Part shown: one piece after another, positions 63,188-64,000 of the stretch | Layout: each line of letters opens with the position of its first letter | How positions within the stretch are numbered: the first letter of the stretch is position 1 | DNA from: Sulfuriferula thiophila | GTDB taxonomy: Bacteria > Pseudomonadota > Gammaproteobacteria > Burkholderiales > Sulfuriferulaceae | Reading direction: 5' to 3' | NCBI RefSeq assembly: GCF_003864975.1 | Contig: NZ_BHGL01000046.1 | Location: 248,001-312,000, forward strand | Length of the DNA stretch: 64,000 nucleotides | Translations under genes and position numbers: made by a program | The notes under the pieces: generated by a model | Seen by the model: only the letters and a program-made list of their open reading frames with translations | Database searches by the model: none | What the model was told of the DNA's origin: nothing

Positions 63188-64000
63188 TTACACTAATTTA
63201 TTGCGTGGTATAGGGGCAATAAGACCTGTAACCGCCATACTTTTCTTGGCACGGCCACTGCAAAATATATTGTCATTCCCTATTGCCGCTTCTAATATCT
63301 TGGTCACTTGTGGGTCGACTAATGCACTTGGACGTACCCACAATGACAACCGGTAGCCATTGGCCTGACGACGACGCGCTTCCTGACCAATCAATTCCGC
63401 CGAAGGGACATCAATACCCGTTGCATATTCCGCGATAACAACCAGGTTAGCTTTGCGGTGATCATCTTTAGCCACATTGATAAATGCTCGCTCAATATTA
63501 TGCCCGGAGCCAAAAAACAAACTGCCGGATATTGCAATTGCTGTCGTGTTATCCGTGGTCATACCTTCTGACAGGTAATAGGATTTTTCCTGTTCAAACA
63601 GTAATTCAAGCGATGGTTTGGATACACTGCGCAGATAACCCGCAATAGATAAAAATATACCCAAATACACACCGTCATCCACACCGCTACCCAGTGTCAC
63701 AAACAACACCAGTAGAAACACGATACGTCCACCATCCTTAATGGCCAGCAGATGACGAATATCCTTGATTTTCACTAACGCGGCGCCAACCAGGAACAGC
63801 ACACCGGCCATTACTGGCACAGGTAGATATGCAATTACTGGCGCAGCCACAAACACCAGTAGCGCTAACGCAAAGGCGGATATCAAACCCGCTAATGGCG
63901 TACGAGCACCGGCTTCCAGGTTGGCAGCACTCCGATTAAATGAACCGCAACTGGTAAAACATGACAAAAAGCTGCCAATGACATTAGAGAGACCCTGACC
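63188..64000 (-). CDS. SulP family anion transporter with STAS domain, 3' part
   Basis: The frame runs off the right edge, so the N-terminal membrane half is missing. Visible are the SulP core end (GSFNRSAANLEAGARTPLAG), several membrane segments (PVPVMAGVLFLVGAALVKIKDI) and a C-terminal STAS domain (AIAISGSLFFGSGHNIERAF). The family carries sulfate, bicarbonate or related anions. It is 24 bases ahead of the DsrE-like gene and probably starts or continues the sulfur operon. Confidence 0.9.
   Translation of the reverse strand, partial: GQGLSNVIGSFLSCFTSCGSFNRSAANLEAGARTPLAGLISAFALALLVFVAAPVIAYLPVPVMAGVLFLVGAALVKIKDIRHLLAIKDGGRIVFLLVLFVTLGSGVDDGVYLGIFLSIAGYLRSVSKPSLELLFEQEKSYYLSEGMTTDNTTAIAISGSLFFGSGHNIERAFINVAKDDHRKANLVVIAEYATGIDVPSAELIGQEARRRQANGYRLSLWVRPSALVDPQVTKILEAAIGNDNIFCSGRAKKSMAVTGLIAPIPRNKLV

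Overview
This 64 kb window is a chromosomal stretch that looks betaproteobacterial, most like the sulfur- and iron-oxidising families of the Nitrosomonadales (Sulfuricellaceae or Gallionellaceae type). The basis is overall protein character, a complete pel operon, rsxABCDGE, and a SoxB-like/DsrE-like/YeeE sulfur cluster. The genus is inference; no 16S gene is present. No complete mobile element or CRISPR array was seen.

Layout. (1) 1-13.7 kb: the 3' end of a GGDEF protein, a divergent galE, then pelABCDEFG, a full Pel exopolysaccharide synthesis and export operon whose PelD keeps the RxxD c-di-GMP-binding motif. (2) 13.7-24.4 kb: aroC and an M17 aminopeptidase (minus strand). Then come a heterotetrameric-type pyruvate dehydrogenase (E1 alpha, E1 beta, and a single polypeptide fusing two lipoyl domains, E2 and E3), pyrD, and a PBP1C-like glycosyltransferase with an eroded transpeptidase domain. 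(3) 24.5-31.8 kb: rsxABCDGE, a DUF4139 protein, pgl and tRNA-Asn. (4) 32-37.4 kb: a c-di-GMP-I riboswitch ahead of cheW and an MCP gene, convergent with cheZ-cheA. (5) 37.4-42.4 kb: a decaying patch (a YbhB-like gene with an in-frame stop and a cfa remnant), an Ala/Lys/Pro-repeat DUF2934 protein, an HPF/cold-shock fusion, and umuDC.

(6) 42.4-45 kb: a sigma-54-type promoter followed by a ykkC-class (guanidine-I type) riboswitch in front of a TIM-barrel isomerase-like gene, then a large imperfect palindrome and a fatty acid desaturase. (7) 45-51.5 kb: a LysR regulator divergent from an EmrA/EmrB/NodT-type tripartite efflux operon, an FMN reductase and an extradiol-dioxygenase-like gene. (8) 51.5-56.5 kb (minus strand): a five-gene operon behind a second sigma-54-type promoter, encoding a NitT/TauT-type ABC importer, a type III glutamine synthetase and a NikR-like regulator missing two nickel ligands. 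(9) 56.8-59.8 kb: siaABCD, a phosphatase/kinase/switch/diguanylate cyclase module. (10) 59.9-64 kb (minus strand): SulP transporter (cut by the window edge), DsrE-like protein, SoxB-like protein and a YeeE/YedE pair.

Two themes connect the regions. The first is c-di-GMP and surface life: a GGDEF protein, PelD, the c-di-GMP riboswitch on chemotaxis genes and SiaD. The second is nitrogen scavenging: two sigma-54-like promoters about 14 kb apart, one over a guanidine-type riboswitch and one over an ABC importer plus glutamine synthetase. The riboswitch-controlled TIM-barrel gene is the best candidate for undescribed biology here.
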